A DNA stretch of 64,000 nt from the NCBI GenBank assembly GCA_033795365.1, contig JARYGU010000002.1:124001-188000 (forward strand), in the 5' to 3' direction. Both the position numbers and the translations under genes were made by a program. The DNA comes from JARYGU01 sp033795365. Its GTDB lineage: Bacteria; Pseudomonadota; Alphaproteobacteria; Rhizobiales; Rhizobiaceae. The notes under the pieces are model-generated. The model ran no database searches. It worked only from the letters and a program-made list of their open reading frames with translations, and was not told the DNA's origin. Below are positions 26,426 through 35,030 of this stretch, piece by piece (position 1 is the stretch's first letter; the number at the start of each line of letters is the position of its first letter).

Positions 26426-28165
26426 ATGACTATCAAACTGCAGAAGCCGGACATCACCGAGCTGAAACCCCGCATCACCGTTTTCGGCGTCGGCGGCGGT
26501 GGCGGAAACGCCGTCAACAACATGATCACCGCGGGGCTGCAGGGCGTCGATTTCGTCGTCGCCAATACGGATGCCCAGGCGCTGAGCATGACCAAGGCCG
26601 AGCGGATCATCCAGATGGGTATCCAGGTCACCGAAGGTCTCGGTGCCGGCTCGCAGCCGGAAGTCGGCCGCGCCGCCGCTGAAGAATGCATCGATGAGAT
26701 CATCGATCACCTGAACGGCACGCATATGTGCTTCGTCACCGCCGGCATGGGCGGTGGCACCGGCACAGGTGCAGCCCCGATCGTGGCACAGGCGGCCCGC
26801 AACAAGGGTATACTGACCGTCGGCGTCGTGACCAAGCCGTTCCACTTCGAGGGCGGCCGCCGCATGCGGCTTGCCGAAGAGGGTATCAACGAACTGCAGA
26901 AGTCCGTCGACACCCTGATCGTCATTCCGAACCAGAACCTCTTCCGCATCGCCAATGACAAGACCACGTTCGCCGACGCTTTCGCGATGGCCGACCAGGT
27001 CCTCTATTCCGGCGTTGCCTGCATTACCGACCTGATGGTCAAGGAAGGCCTGATCAACCTCGACTTCGCCGACGTCCGTTCGGTGATGCGCGAGATGGGC
27101 CGCGCGATGATGGGAACCGGCGAGGCTTCCGGCGAGGGCCGCGCGATGGCGGCGGCAGAAGCGGCGATCGCCAACCCGCTCCTCGACGAGACCTCCATGA
27201 AGGGCGCCCAGGGCCTGCTGATCTCGATCACCGGCGGACGTGACCTCACCCTCTTCGAAGTGGACGAGGCAGCGACCCGCATCCGCGAGGAAGTCGATCC
27301 GGACGCCAACATCATTCTCGGCGCCACCTTCGACGAGGATCTGGAAGGTCTCATCCGTGTCTCCGTCGTCGCCACCGGCATCGACCGCACAGCCGCGGAG
27401 GTCGCTGGCAAGAATGCCGACTTTCGTAGCGTCAGCAAACCCGTAGCTCGTCCCGCCGCGGTTGCGCAGCAGCCGCAGATCCAGGCCGCCGCTCCGGCAC
27501 CTCAGCCGGTCGCCCAGCAGCCGGTACGCGCTCCCGTCGACCCGGTAGCTGAAACGATCCGTGTCGCCGAGGAAAGCCTCGAGCGGGAGCTGCAGATCCC
27601 GGTTTCCCGTCCGGTTGCCGCAGCACCCGTCAATCAGATGGAGGATGATTTCCGTCCGCAGAGCCGTCTCTTCGCCGGCGCCGCCGTCGCCGAGGCTCCG
27701 CCGGTCGCTCGTCCGGTTCAGCAGCAGACGCAGCCGGCCCAGCATGCACCGGCTGCCCACCGCGTCGAGCCTGCCGCTCCGGTCATCCGCCAGGAGCCGC
27801 AGGCGGTGCGGATGCCGAAGATCGAGGACTTCCCGCCCGTCGTGAAGGCCGAGATGGATCATCGCGCCGCCCAGCACCCGCAGGCTTCCCACCAGGAGGA
27901 ACGCGGTCCCATGGGGCTTTTGAAGCGGATCACCTCGTCTCTCGGCCGCCGCGACGATGACGATCATCCGGCTGCATCCGACATGACGGCTTCGGCTCCG
28001 ACCGCCGCGTCGCAGCAGCGCCGCCAGCTTTCGCCGGAGGCAAGCCTCTATGCGCCGCGCCGCGGGCAACTCGACGACCACGGCCGTGCCGCTCCGCAGC
28101 CGCGTGCGCTCAGCGAGGAAGACCAGTTGGAGATTCCGGCTTTCCTGCGCCGGCAGTCGAACTGA
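26426..28165 (+). CDS. ftsZ: Cell division GTPase FtsZ (long, FtsZ1 type)
   Basis: 579 aa tubulin homologue forming the Z-ring. The GTPase core covers about residues 1-330: GVGGGGGNAVNNM at 21-33 and the tubulin signature GGGTGTG at 109-115. The linker (about 335-560) is very long and rich in Pro, Ala, Gln and Val, as in rhizobial FtsZ1, compared with about 50 residues in E. coli. The C-terminal peptide LEIPAFLRRQ is the FtsA/ZipA/MinC docking tail. The ATG at 26426 has an AGGAA site; the upstream open frame to 26378 is not used. A terminator follows 23 nt after the stop. Confidence 0.97.
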   Translation: MTIKLQKPDITELKPRITVFGVGGGGGNAVNNMITAGLQGVDFVVANTDAQALSMTKAERIIQMGIQVTEGLGAGSQPEVGRAAAEECIDEIIDHLNGTHMCFVTAGMGGGTGTGAAPIVAQAARNKGILTVGVVTKPFHFEGGRRMRLAEEGINELQKSVDTLIVIPNQNLFRIANDKTTFADAFAMADQVLYSGVACITDLMVKEGLINLDFADVRSVMREMGRAMMGTGEASGEGRAMAAAEAAIANPLLDETSMKGAQGLLISITGGRDLTLFEVDEAATRIREEVDPDANIILGATFDEDLEGLIRVSVVATGIDRTAAEVAGKNADFRSVSKPVARPAAVAQQPQIQAAAPAPQPVAQQPVRAPVDPVAETIRVAEESLERELQIPVSRPVAAAPVNQMEDDFRPQSRLFAGAAVAEAPPVARPVQQQTQPAQHAPAAHRVEPAAPVIRQEPQAVRMPKIEDFPPVVKAEMDHRAAQHPQASHQEERGPMGLLKRITSSLGRRDDDDHPAASDMTASAPTAASQQRRQLSPEASLYAPRRGQLDDHGRAAPQPRALSEEDQLEIPAFLRRQSN

Positions 28166-28183
28166 CGTCTGAACCGATTTAAC

Positions 28184-28216
28184 AAAACGCCCGGATCCTG
28201 ATCCGGGCGTTTTTGT
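28184..28216 (+). terminator. Intrinsic terminator of ftsZ
   Basis: CGCCCGGAT (28189-28197) pairs with ATCCGGGCG around a CCTG loop, followed by T5. It is flanked by AAAA upstream so it could act on both strands. It ends the ddl-ftsQ-ftsA-ftsZ transcript. Confidence 0.9.
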
Positions 28217-28284
28217 TTATTCTGGTTTTTCAATGGCTTGACCGGTGGAGTGAAGCGTTACAAACGGAAAGAAACAGTGATTTG

Positions 28285-28429
28285 TATAATCTTGAGGTGC
28301 CTACTACATTCGCCGTGGGCATAGGGGATTGGTCAGATTCGGACACCCTGGCGGCGACGGGTGTGCGAGACGAAGATTCTTCCGGTGACGGCGGTAATCG
28401 TTCGGGACGCCTGAAGAGGCGTGTGCCCG
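28285..28429 (+). promoter_or_regulatory. Probable lpxC promoter and structured leader
   Basis: A perfect -10 hexamer TATAAT lies at 28285-28290, without a convincing -35. The following leader of about 185 nt contains a hairpin at 28403-28429 (CGGGACGCCT, GAAG loop, AGGCGT, then CCCG). Two GANTC sites (GATTC) lie near 28336 and 28376. Confidence 0.4.
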
Positions 28430-28481
28430 GAAGAAAGACGACCGGTCTCTAGTGCCGGGCAATAACGAGGCGAATTGAATT

Positions 28482-29435
28482 ATGACTATCGGACTGCTGG
28501 GCTATCAGACGACGATCTCCAATCCGGTCACCGTTACCGGAACGGGCGTTCACTCCGGAGCAGCCGTTTCCATTACGTTTCATCCGGCGGAGGCGGACAG
28601 CGGCGTCGTGTTCCAGCGGGTGTATGACGACGGTACGGTCAGCGAATACCGCGCCGTTTCCTCGCAGGTCGGCAGTACCGATCTTTGCACCGTTCTCGGT
28701 TTTTCGCCTGCAAATTCCATCGCCACAGTGGAGCACGTCATGGCCGCGCTCTATGCGCTGGCGCTCGACAATGTGCTGATCGAGGTCAACGGTGCGGAAA
28801 TGCCGATCATGGATGGCAGCTCGGCCGTGTTCATCGATGCGATCGACCAAGTCGGGCTGAAGCCGCTCTCTGAGAAGCGTCGCTACATCCGCATCGTCAA
28901 GCCGATTCGCGTCGAATCGGGTGCTTCCTGGGCCGAGTTTTCTCCCTATGACGGCACGCGCTTCGAGGTCGAGATCGATTTTGACTGCCCGCTGATCGGC
29001 CGCCAATCCTGGAAGGGCGACCTGACGCCCGCGACGTTCCGTTCCGAACTCGCCCGCGCGCGCACCTTCGGCTTCATGCGCGACGTCGAGAGGCTTTGGG
29101 CTTCCGGTCATGCGCTCGGCTCGTCTTTGGAGAATTCCGTCGTCATCTCCGACGACAATACGGTAATCAATATCGAGGGCCTGCGCTACAAGGACGAGTT
29201 CGTCCGCCACAAGACGCTGGATGCCGTGGGCGATCTGGCGCTTGCCGGCGCGCAGTTCATAGGCTGCTACCGCTCCTATCGCGGCGGCCACAAGATGAAC
29301 GCCTATGCGCTGAAGGCGCTCCTGAGCGACCGCAGCGCCTATGAGGTGGTCGAGACCTCCTCGCCGCGCACCCGCGCGAACCAGCGTGAACTGATTGCGG
29401 TCAATGCACCGGAATTTGCACCCTGGTCGGCTTGA
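28482..29435 (+). CDS. lpxC: UDP-3-O-acyl-N-acetylglucosamine deacetylase
   Basis: 317 aa zinc enzyme for the committed step of lipid A synthesis. Zinc ligands H85 (TVEHVMAAL), H243 and D247 (RHKTLDAVGDLAL) are present, as is the catalytic-base region H270 (GGHKMN). IMDGSSAVFIDAI and RTFGFMRDVERL are family signatures. In Gram-negatives lpxC often follows ftsZ, as here. In E. coli LpxC is degraded by FtsH via its C-terminus; the tail here (NAPEFAPWSA) is different. It is followed by a strong terminator. Confidence 0.97.
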   Translation: MTIGLLGYQTTISNPVTVTGTGVHSGAAVSITFHPAEADSGVVFQRVYDDGTVSEYRAVSSQVGSTDLCTVLGFSPANSIATVEHVMAALYALALDNVLIEVNGAEMPIMDGSSAVFIDAIDQVGLKPLSEKRRYIRIVKPIRVESGASWAEFSPYDGTRFEVEIDFDCPLIGRQSWKGDLTPATFRSELARARTFGFMRDVERLWASGHALGSSLENSVVISDDNTVINIEGLRYKDEFVRHKTLDAVGDLALAGAQFIGCYRSYRGGHKMNAYALKALLSDRSAYEVVETSSPRTRANQRELIAVNAPEFAPWSA

Positions 29436-29451
29436 ATAACGCGATGTCCCG

Positions 29452-29479
29452 AAACGGCGGCCCCTGTGGCCGCCGTTTT
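29452..29479 (+). terminator. Intrinsic terminator of lpxC
   Basis: An 11-bp stem, 29452-29462 with 29468-29478, encloses a CCTGT loop; the stem ends in T4. Confidence 0.85.
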
Positions 29480-29610
29480 CACATGTCCGTTGCCATAAAA
29501 ATGCGTTAATGGGCTTGCATGGCGTTGCGGTCTCCGCGGATTTGGGGATAGAAACGCGGTTCGTAAGCTTCGCCTCTTTAAAGGGCACGGCGCTGATTTG
29601 GGATTGTCAG

Positions 29611-30477
29611 ATGAAATTTGCAGGGTCTGTTGGTGTTAAGAAGGCGGCGCGCATCGTCTGCGTCACGCTCATGGCCACGGCGTCGGCTGCGGTGGTCACG
29701 GCTTGCCAAAGCGATCCGGACATCGACATCACGAAGCTCACAGCGGAAACGGACCCGCCGGATGTTCTCTACAATCAAGGCCTGGCGAATCTCAACGCCG
29801 GCAAGGTGACGGAGGCGGGCCGCAAGTTCGAGGCCATCGACCGCCAGCATCCGTTCTCCGAATATGCGCGCAAGGCGCTGGTTATGAACGCTTTCGTCAA
29901 TTACCGGCAGGGGCGTAACGACGAGGCGATCGCGGCCGGCAACCGCTATCTCAGCCTCTATCCGCAATCCGAAGATGCTGCATACGCCCAGTACATCGTC
30001 GGACTTGCTTACGCGAAGCAGATCCCGAGCGTGACGCAGGATCAGCGCGCATCCGCCCGAACGGTCGAGGCGATGCAGGCGGTGATCGATAAATACCCCG
30101 ATTCAGAATATGTCGAGGATGCGCAGTCCAAGATTCGTTTCGCCAAGGATCAGCTTGCCGGCAAGGAAATGCAGATCGGCCGCTACTATCTGGAGCGCAA
30201 GGAATTCCTGGCGGCGGTCAGCCGTTTCCGTACCGTTGTCGAGACCTATCCGACGACGAACCAGGTCGAGGAAGCGCTCGCACGCCTCGTTGAGGCCTAT
30301 TATGCGATGGGACTCGTCAGCGAGGCGCAGACGGCGGCTGCCGTGCTCGGCCATAACTACCCGGACAGCCAGTGGTATGCCGATTCGTTCAAGCTCCTGC
30401 AGACCCAGGGGCTGGAACCGCGCGAAAACGCAGGCTCCTGGATTTCTCGCGCCGGCAAGAATCTCATCGGCGCCTAA
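29611..30477 (+). CDS. bamD: Outer-membrane assembly lipoprotein BamD
   Basis: 288 aa lipoprotein of the BAM complex that inserts beta-barrel proteins. The signal peptide ends in the lipobox VVTAC, with C32 the lipidated residue. The mature part is a string of TPR helices: LYNQGLANLNAGKVTEAGRK, RKALVMNAFVNYRQGRNDEA, QYIVGLAYAKQIPSVTQDQR, RYYLERKEFLAAVSRFRTVV and EALARLVEAYYAMGL. The ATG at 29611 begins the signal peptide; the longer open frame to 29509 would bury it. recN follows after 16 nt. Confidence 0.95.
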   Translation: MKFAGSVGVKKAARIVCVTLMATASAAVVTACQSDPDIDITKLTAETDPPDVLYNQGLANLNAGKVTEAGRKFEAIDRQHPFSEYARKALVMNAFVNYRQGRNDEAIAAGNRYLSLYPQSEDAAYAQYIVGLAYAKQIPSVTQDQRASARTVEAMQAVIDKYPDSEYVEDAQSKIRFAKDQLAGKEMQIGRYYLERKEFLAAVSRFRTVVETYPTTNQVEEALARLVEAYYAMGLVSEAQTAAAVLGHNYPDSQWYADSFKLLQTQGLEPRENAGSWISRAGKNLIGA

Positions 30478-30493
30478 CGAGATATGACAACGG

Positions 30494-32164
30494 ATGCTGG
30501 CGCAGCTTTCGATCCGCGATATCGTCCTGATCGAACGGCTCGACCTCGCTTTCGAGCCGGGCCTGTCCGTGTTGACGGGCGAAACCGGCGCCGGAAAATC
30601 CATTCTCCTCGATAGTCTTTCGCTGGCGCTCGGCGGCAGGGGGGACGGATCTCTGGTGCGCCATGGCAGCGAACGCGGTCAGGTGACGGCGGTCTTCGAC
30701 GTGCCGCCGGGGCACCAGGCCCGAATGCTCCTCAAGGAAAACGGCATAGACGACGACGGGGACCTGATTTTCCGCCGCCAGCAATCGGCCGATGGCCGCA
30801 CCAAGGCCTTCGTCAACGATCAGCCGGTATCCGTGCAGCTTCTCCGGCAGGTGGGCCAGCTTCTCGTCGAAATCCATGGGCAGCATGACGACCGCGCCCT
30901 TGTCGATACCGATGCCCACCGGCTGCTGCTGGATGCCTTCGGAGGGCTTACCGAAGCAGCGAGCGAGGTGGCGGAGCTCTACCGCCATTGGAAAGAAGCC
31001 GAGCGTACGCTGCGCAAGCACCGTGAGAAGGTCGAGGCTGCCGCGCGCGAGGCCGATTATCTGCGTGCTTCCGTGGAGGAGCTCGAAGTCCTCTCGCCGC
31101 AGGACGGCGAAGAGGAGGAGCTTGCCGAGAAGCGTTCGCGGATGATGAAGGCCGAGCGGATCGCCGTCGATATCAGCGAGACCAGCGATTTCCTCAACGG
31201 AAATGCGTCTCCGGTGCCGTTGATCGCTTCGATGGTGCGCCGGCTGGAGCGCAAAAGCCACGAGGCTCCGGGACTGCTGGAGGAAACGGTGGAATTGCTC
31301 GACCAAGCCCTCAACCATCTCTCCGATGCGCAGATGGCGGTCGAGGCCGCACTGCGCAAGACCGAATACGACCCGAAGGAACTGGAATTGACGGAGGAGC
31401 GGCTGTTCGCTCTGCGGGCGGCATCGCGCAAATATTCGGTGCCGGTAACGGGCCTCCCGGCACTCGCCGCGCAGATGATCGCCGACCTTGCGGATCTCGA
31501 TGCCGGCGAGGAGCGGCTTGTGCAACTCGAGGCCCGGCTGAAGGAAGTGCACTCGGCCTACGATATTGCCGCCCGCGCGCTGTCCGAACGGCGGCACCAT
31601 GCGGCCGATGCGCTTGCGGCTGCCGTCATGGCGGAACTTCCGGCGCTGAAGCTGGAACGCGCCCGCTTCATGGTCGAGATCGTCACGGATCCGGAAAGCG
31701 GCGGCGAAGAAGGCATCGATACCGTCGAGTTCCACGTCCAGACCAATCCGGGGACGCGCCCCGGTCCGATCATGAAGGTGGCCTCGGGCGGCGAGCTTTC
31801 GCGTTTCCTGCTGGCGCTCAAGGTTGCGCTCGCCGATCGCGGTTCCGCACCGACGCTCGTCTTCGACGAGATCGATACCGGCGTCGGCGGAGCCGTGGCG
31901 GATGCAATCGGCCAACGGCTGAAGCGGCTTTCTTCCACGGTCCAGGTGCTTTCCGTCACGCATGCGCCCCAGGTCGCGGCGCGCGCGGCGACGCATCTCC
32001 TCATTTCCAAGGCGCCGGTCGAGGGCAGCGAAACGGTCGCGACCCGCGTTGCCCGCATGGATCACGGCGCACGGACCGAAGAGATCGCGCGAATGCTCGC
32101 GGGGGCATCCGTCACCGAAGAGGCGCGGGCAGCGGCGGCGCGATTGCTGGCGGGCGGCGTTTGA
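30494..32164 (+). CDS. recN: DNA repair protein RecN
   Basis: 556 aa SMC-like ATPase acting on double-strand breaks. Walker A GETGAGKS is at 29-36 and the long coiled coil with Glu/Arg-rich heptads covers about 155-390. The ABC signature VASGGELSRFLLAL lies near 430 and the Walker B stretch LVFDEIDTGVGG near 455, then QVLSVTHAPQVAA. The N-terminus MLAQLSIRDIVLIERLDL is typical. Probably cotranscribed with bamD. I see no convincing LexA box immediately upstream. Confidence 0.95.
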   Translation: MLAQLSIRDIVLIERLDLAFEPGLSVLTGETGAGKSILLDSLSLALGGRGDGSLVRHGSERGQVTAVFDVPPGHQARMLLKENGIDDDGDLIFRRQQSADGRTKAFVNDQPVSVQLLRQVGQLLVEIHGQHDDRALVDTDAHRLLLDAFGGLTEAASEVAELYRHWKEAERTLRKHREKVEAAAREADYLRASVEELEVLSPQDGEEEELAEKRSRMMKAERIAVDISETSDFLNGNASPVPLIASMVRRLERKSHEAPGLLEETVELLDQALNHLSDAQMAVEAALRKTEYDPKELELTEERLFALRAASRKYSVPVTGLPALAAQMIADLADLDAGEERLVQLEARLKEVHSAYDIAARALSERRHHAADALAAAVMAELPALKLERARFMVEIVTDPESGGEEGIDTVEFHVQTNPGTRPGPIMKVASGGELSRFLLALKVALADRGSAPTLVFDEIDTGVGGAVADAIGQRLKRLSSTVQVLSVTHAPQVAARAATHLLISKAPVEGSETVATRVARMDHGARTEEIARMLAGASVTEEARAAAARLLAGGV

Positions 32165-32263
32165 GGCCTGCCGTGACGTGCGGCGCGGAGAACGCCGCAG
32201 GGCCGCAGGCATCTTTCCTTTCATGCGGTTTCCTCTAAAACACATCCGAATCCGGAGTGTGAC

Positions 32264-34417
32264 ATGAGCGACAAGACCCCCGTCGAGACCCTGACAGAAG
32301 AAGAAGCTGCAGCCGAGCTCGCCTTTCTGGCCGCCGAGATCGCCCGTCATGACGAGCTCTATCATGGCAAGGATCAGCCGGAGATCTCCGATGCGGATTA
32401 CGATGCGTTGAAGCGCCGGAACGAGGCGATCGAAACGCGGTTTGCGCATCTCGTCCGCGACGACAGTCCTTCGAAAAGGGTGGGCTCCGCGCCGCTTCCC
32501 ACCTTTGCGCCGATAACGCATGCCCGGCCGATGCTGTCGCTCGACAATACGTTTTCGGATGAAGACGTGCGCGATTTCGTCAGCTCCGTTTACCGCTTCC
32601 TGGGGCAACTGCCCGACGATTCGATCGCGTTTACGGCAGAGCCGAAGATCGACGGGCTTTCGATGTCGATCCGCTACGAGAACGGCCGGCTCGTCACGGC
32701 CGCGACGCGCGGCGACGGCACGACGGGCGAGAACGTCACGGCCAATGTCCTGACGATCGGAGAAATTCCGAACCGCCTCCCGCCCGGCGCGCCGGCAGTC
32801 GTCGAGGTGAGGGGTGAAGTCTACATGGCCAAGAGCGACTTCCTCGCTCTCAACGAAAAGATGGCCGCGGAAGGAAGGCAGACCTATGTCAATCCGCGCA
32901 ATACGGCAGCAGGCTCGCTCCGTCAGCTCGACGCGAGCGTGACTGCAAACCGCAAGCTGCGCTTTTTCGCCTATGCCTGGGGCGAGATGTCGGAAATGCC
33001 GGCCGATACCCAGTTCGGCATGATCGAGGTGCTGAAATCCTGGGGATTTCCGGTCAATCCGCTGACGAAGCGGCTTGACCGCGTCGACGATATCATCGGG
33101 CATTATCGCGAAATCGGCCTGGCGCGCCCCGATCTCGATTATGACATAGACGGTGTCGTCTACAAGGTGGACAGGCTGGATCTCCAGGCGCGTCTCGGCT
33201 TCCGCTCCCGCTCGCCGAGATGGGCAACGGCCCACAAGTTTCCGGCCGAGCAGGCTTTCACGACACTGACCGCGATCGATATCCAGGTCGGCCGGACGGG
33301 TGCGCTGACGCCCGTCGCCCGTCTCGAGCCGGTTACCGTCGGCGGCGTCGTCGTGACCAATGCGACGCTGCACAACGCCGACTACATCGAAGGAATAGGC
33401 AACAGCGGCGAGCGTATCCGTGAGGAAGGGCACGATATCCGCGTCGGCGACACGGTCGTCGTCCAGCGTGCCGGCGACGTCATCCCGCAGATCCTCGATG
33501 TCGTGATGGAAAAGCGGCCGCGCGATGCCGTTCCTTATGTCTTTCTGAAGACCTGCCCGGTTTGCGGCAGCCATGCCGTGCGCGAGAAGAACGAAAAGAC
33601 CGGCAAGCTCGATTCGGTGACGCGCTGCACCGGCGGCTTCGTCTGTCGTGCGCAGGCGGTGGAGCATCTGAAGCATTTCGTGTCGCGCAACGCTTTCGAC
33701 ATAGAAGGACTTGGCTCGAAGCAGATCGATTTCTTCTTCGAGGCACAGGATCCGTCCCTCGTGATCCGTACGGCGCCCGATATCTTCACCCTGGAACGGC
33801 GGCAGGCGGATTCGCTGACGAAGCTCGAAAATATCGAGGGATTCGGCAAGGTGAGCGTGCGCAAGCTCTATGATGCCATCGACGCGCGCCGTTCCATTGC
33901 GCTCAACCGCTTCATCTATGCGCTCGGCATCCGCCATGTCGGCGAAACGACAGCGAAGCTGCTCGCGCGCGCCTATGGCACCTACGCGGTTTTCGAGGAG
34001 GGAATGAAGGCGGCGGCTCCCCTGCACGGCGACGCCTGGAGCGAGCTCAACACGATCGACGGCATCGGGGAGGTCGTCGCGCGCGCAATCGTGGAGTTCT
34101 ACAAGGAGCCGCGCAATCTCGACGTGATATCGCGCCTGCTCGAACAGGTAACGCCGGAAGCGGCGGAGGCACCGGTCGATAGCGCAAGCCCGGTGGCGGG
34201 AAAGACGGTGGTCTTTACGGGCTCGCTGGAAAAGATGACCCGCGACGAGGCGAAAGCCATGGCCGAACGGCTCGGCGCCAAGGTCGCAGGATCGGTCTCG
34301 AAGAAGACCGATCTCGTCGTTGCCGGGCCGGGCGCCGGTTCCAAGCTCGACAAGGCGCGTGAGTTCGGGGTCGAAGTCATCGACGAAGACGCCTGGTTCG
34401 AACGGATCAAAGAATAA
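32264..34417 (+). CDS. ligA: NAD+-dependent DNA ligase
   Basis: 717 aa ligase sealing nicks in replication and repair. The adenylated Lys is K128 in EPKIDG. Domain Ia has HDELYHGKDQPEISDADYD; ESD-like motifs GENVTANVLTI and RGEVYM follow. The OB fold has VGRTGALTPVA, a four-Cys zinc finger lies near 431-460 (CPVCGSH...CTGGFVC), then HhH repeats and a BRCT domain from about residue 646 (GKTVVFTGSLEKMTRDEA). The ATG lies 99 nt after recN. Confidence 0.97.
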   Translation: MSDKTPVETLTEEEAAAELAFLAAEIARHDELYHGKDQPEISDADYDALKRRNEAIETRFAHLVRDDSPSKRVGSAPLPTFAPITHARPMLSLDNTFSDEDVRDFVSSVYRFLGQLPDDSIAFTAEPKIDGLSMSIRYENGRLVTAATRGDGTTGENVTANVLTIGEIPNRLPPGAPAVVEVRGEVYMAKSDFLALNEKMAAEGRQTYVNPRNTAAGSLRQLDASVTANRKLRFFAYAWGEMSEMPADTQFGMIEVLKSWGFPVNPLTKRLDRVDDIIGHYREIGLARPDLDYDIDGVVYKVDRLDLQARLGFRSRSPRWATAHKFPAEQAFTTLTAIDIQVGRTGALTPVARLEPVTVGGVVVTNATLHNADYIEGIGNSGERIREEGHDIRVGDTVVVQRAGDVIPQILDVVMEKRPRDAVPYVFLKTCPVCGSHAVREKNEKTGKLDSVTRCTGGFVCRAQAVEHLKHFVSRNAFDIEGLGSKQIDFFFEAQDPSLVIRTAPDIFTLERRQADSLTKLENIEGFGKVSVRKLYDAIDARRSIALNRFIYALGIRHVGETTAKLLARAYGTYAVFEEGMKAAAPLHGDAWSELNTIDGIGEVVARAIVEFYKEPRNLDVISRLLEQVTPEAAEAPVDSASPVAGKTVVFTGSLEKMTRDEAKAMAERLGAKVAGSVSKKTDLVVAGPGAGSKLDKAREFGVEVIDEDAWFERIKE

Positions 34418-34446
34418 AGGCCGCCGCAGGATTCCGGTTCAGCCCT

Positions 34447-34549
34447 AAAGCGCACCGCGATCTTTCAGATTCGCTTCCTGCGCTTTAAGTCTTTGTTTTG
34501 ATGCATGTCGTTGTCGTAAACCCGCTGCACACTTTTGTGCGACATGCAT
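34447..34549. repeat. Rhizobial intergenic mosaic repeat (two palindromes)
   Basis: Two adjacent inverted repeats: AAAGCGCA (34447-34454) with TGCGCTTT (34479-34486), and ATGCATGTCG (34501-34510) with CGACATGCAT (34540-34549), joined by the sequence TAAGTCTTTGTTTTG. I recognise this arrangement from memory as a dispersed intergenic element of rhizobial genomes (RIME/ABC-like class). No second copy occurs in this window. Confidence 0.6.
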
Positions 34550-34600
34550 TAGGGTACTGGCTCGCTCGTGGATGCTGCGAAACGGCAGTTCGCCGCGAAT

Positions 34601-35011
34601 TCACGGGTCGCCGTAGCCTTTTGCCTGGAGACGTATCTGCTTGCCGGCCGGGTCGATGGAAAAGATGACCGCGCCGGCCGCCTGCGATTCGGCCGGAACG
34701 TAATCCAGCGTCACTGTGCTTTCCTCCACGACCTCGCCGTTCTGGACGAGGGCGCCCGTCACGTTTACGCCGGCCGCCGTGGTCGGGGCGCTGTTCGATA
34801 TCTCGAAGTCCACACGGAAGCCGCTCGTGGTCCTCTCCGCCCCCAGCATGGTCACCGACAGCTCCGGCGGCTTGCCGTCCCGTATCACGGCCTCGTAACC
34901 GATCCAGCCGATGAGGCTGACCACCACTGCGGCCGACAGGATGCCGGTCAGCCACTCGATCCAATGCGGATCGTGCCGTTCGGTATGTATCCTGTTTCTG
35001 GTCGTCGTCAT
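34601..35011 (-). CDS. Conserved hypothetical protein, TIGR02588-like
   Basis: 136 aa. One N-terminal membrane helix (about 19-42, WLTGILSAAVVVSLIGWIGY) anchors an extracytoplasmic beta-rich domain starting PELSVTMLGAERTTSGFRV, which looks like an Ig/CARDB-type strand repeat. It resembles the TIGR02588 family of unknown function, which from memory is typically encoded next to the multi-spanning protein found here immediately upstream, 19 nt away. The two are probably one operon and one membrane complex; that is inference. Confidence 0.75.
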   Translation of the reverse strand: MTTTRNRIHTERHDPHWIEWLTGILSAAVVVSLIGWIGYEAVIRDGKPPELSVTMLGAERTTSGFRVDFEISNSAPTTAAGVNVTGALVQNGEVVEESTVTLDYVPAESQAAGAVIFSIDPAGKQIRLQAKGYGDP

Positions 35012-35030
35012 GGCGCACCTGGATGAGGGA

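Noticed and set aside
26207..28081. A 624-codon minus-strand frame opposite ftsZ
   Set aside because: Antisense shadow caused by the G/C-biased codons of ftsZ; no motifs.
30464..34027. A 1187-codon minus-strand open frame opposite bamD, recN and ligA
   Set aside because: It is antisense to three certain genes. High G+C at third positions removes stops on the other strand, and the translation is rich in Arg/His/Asp without a recognisable domain.
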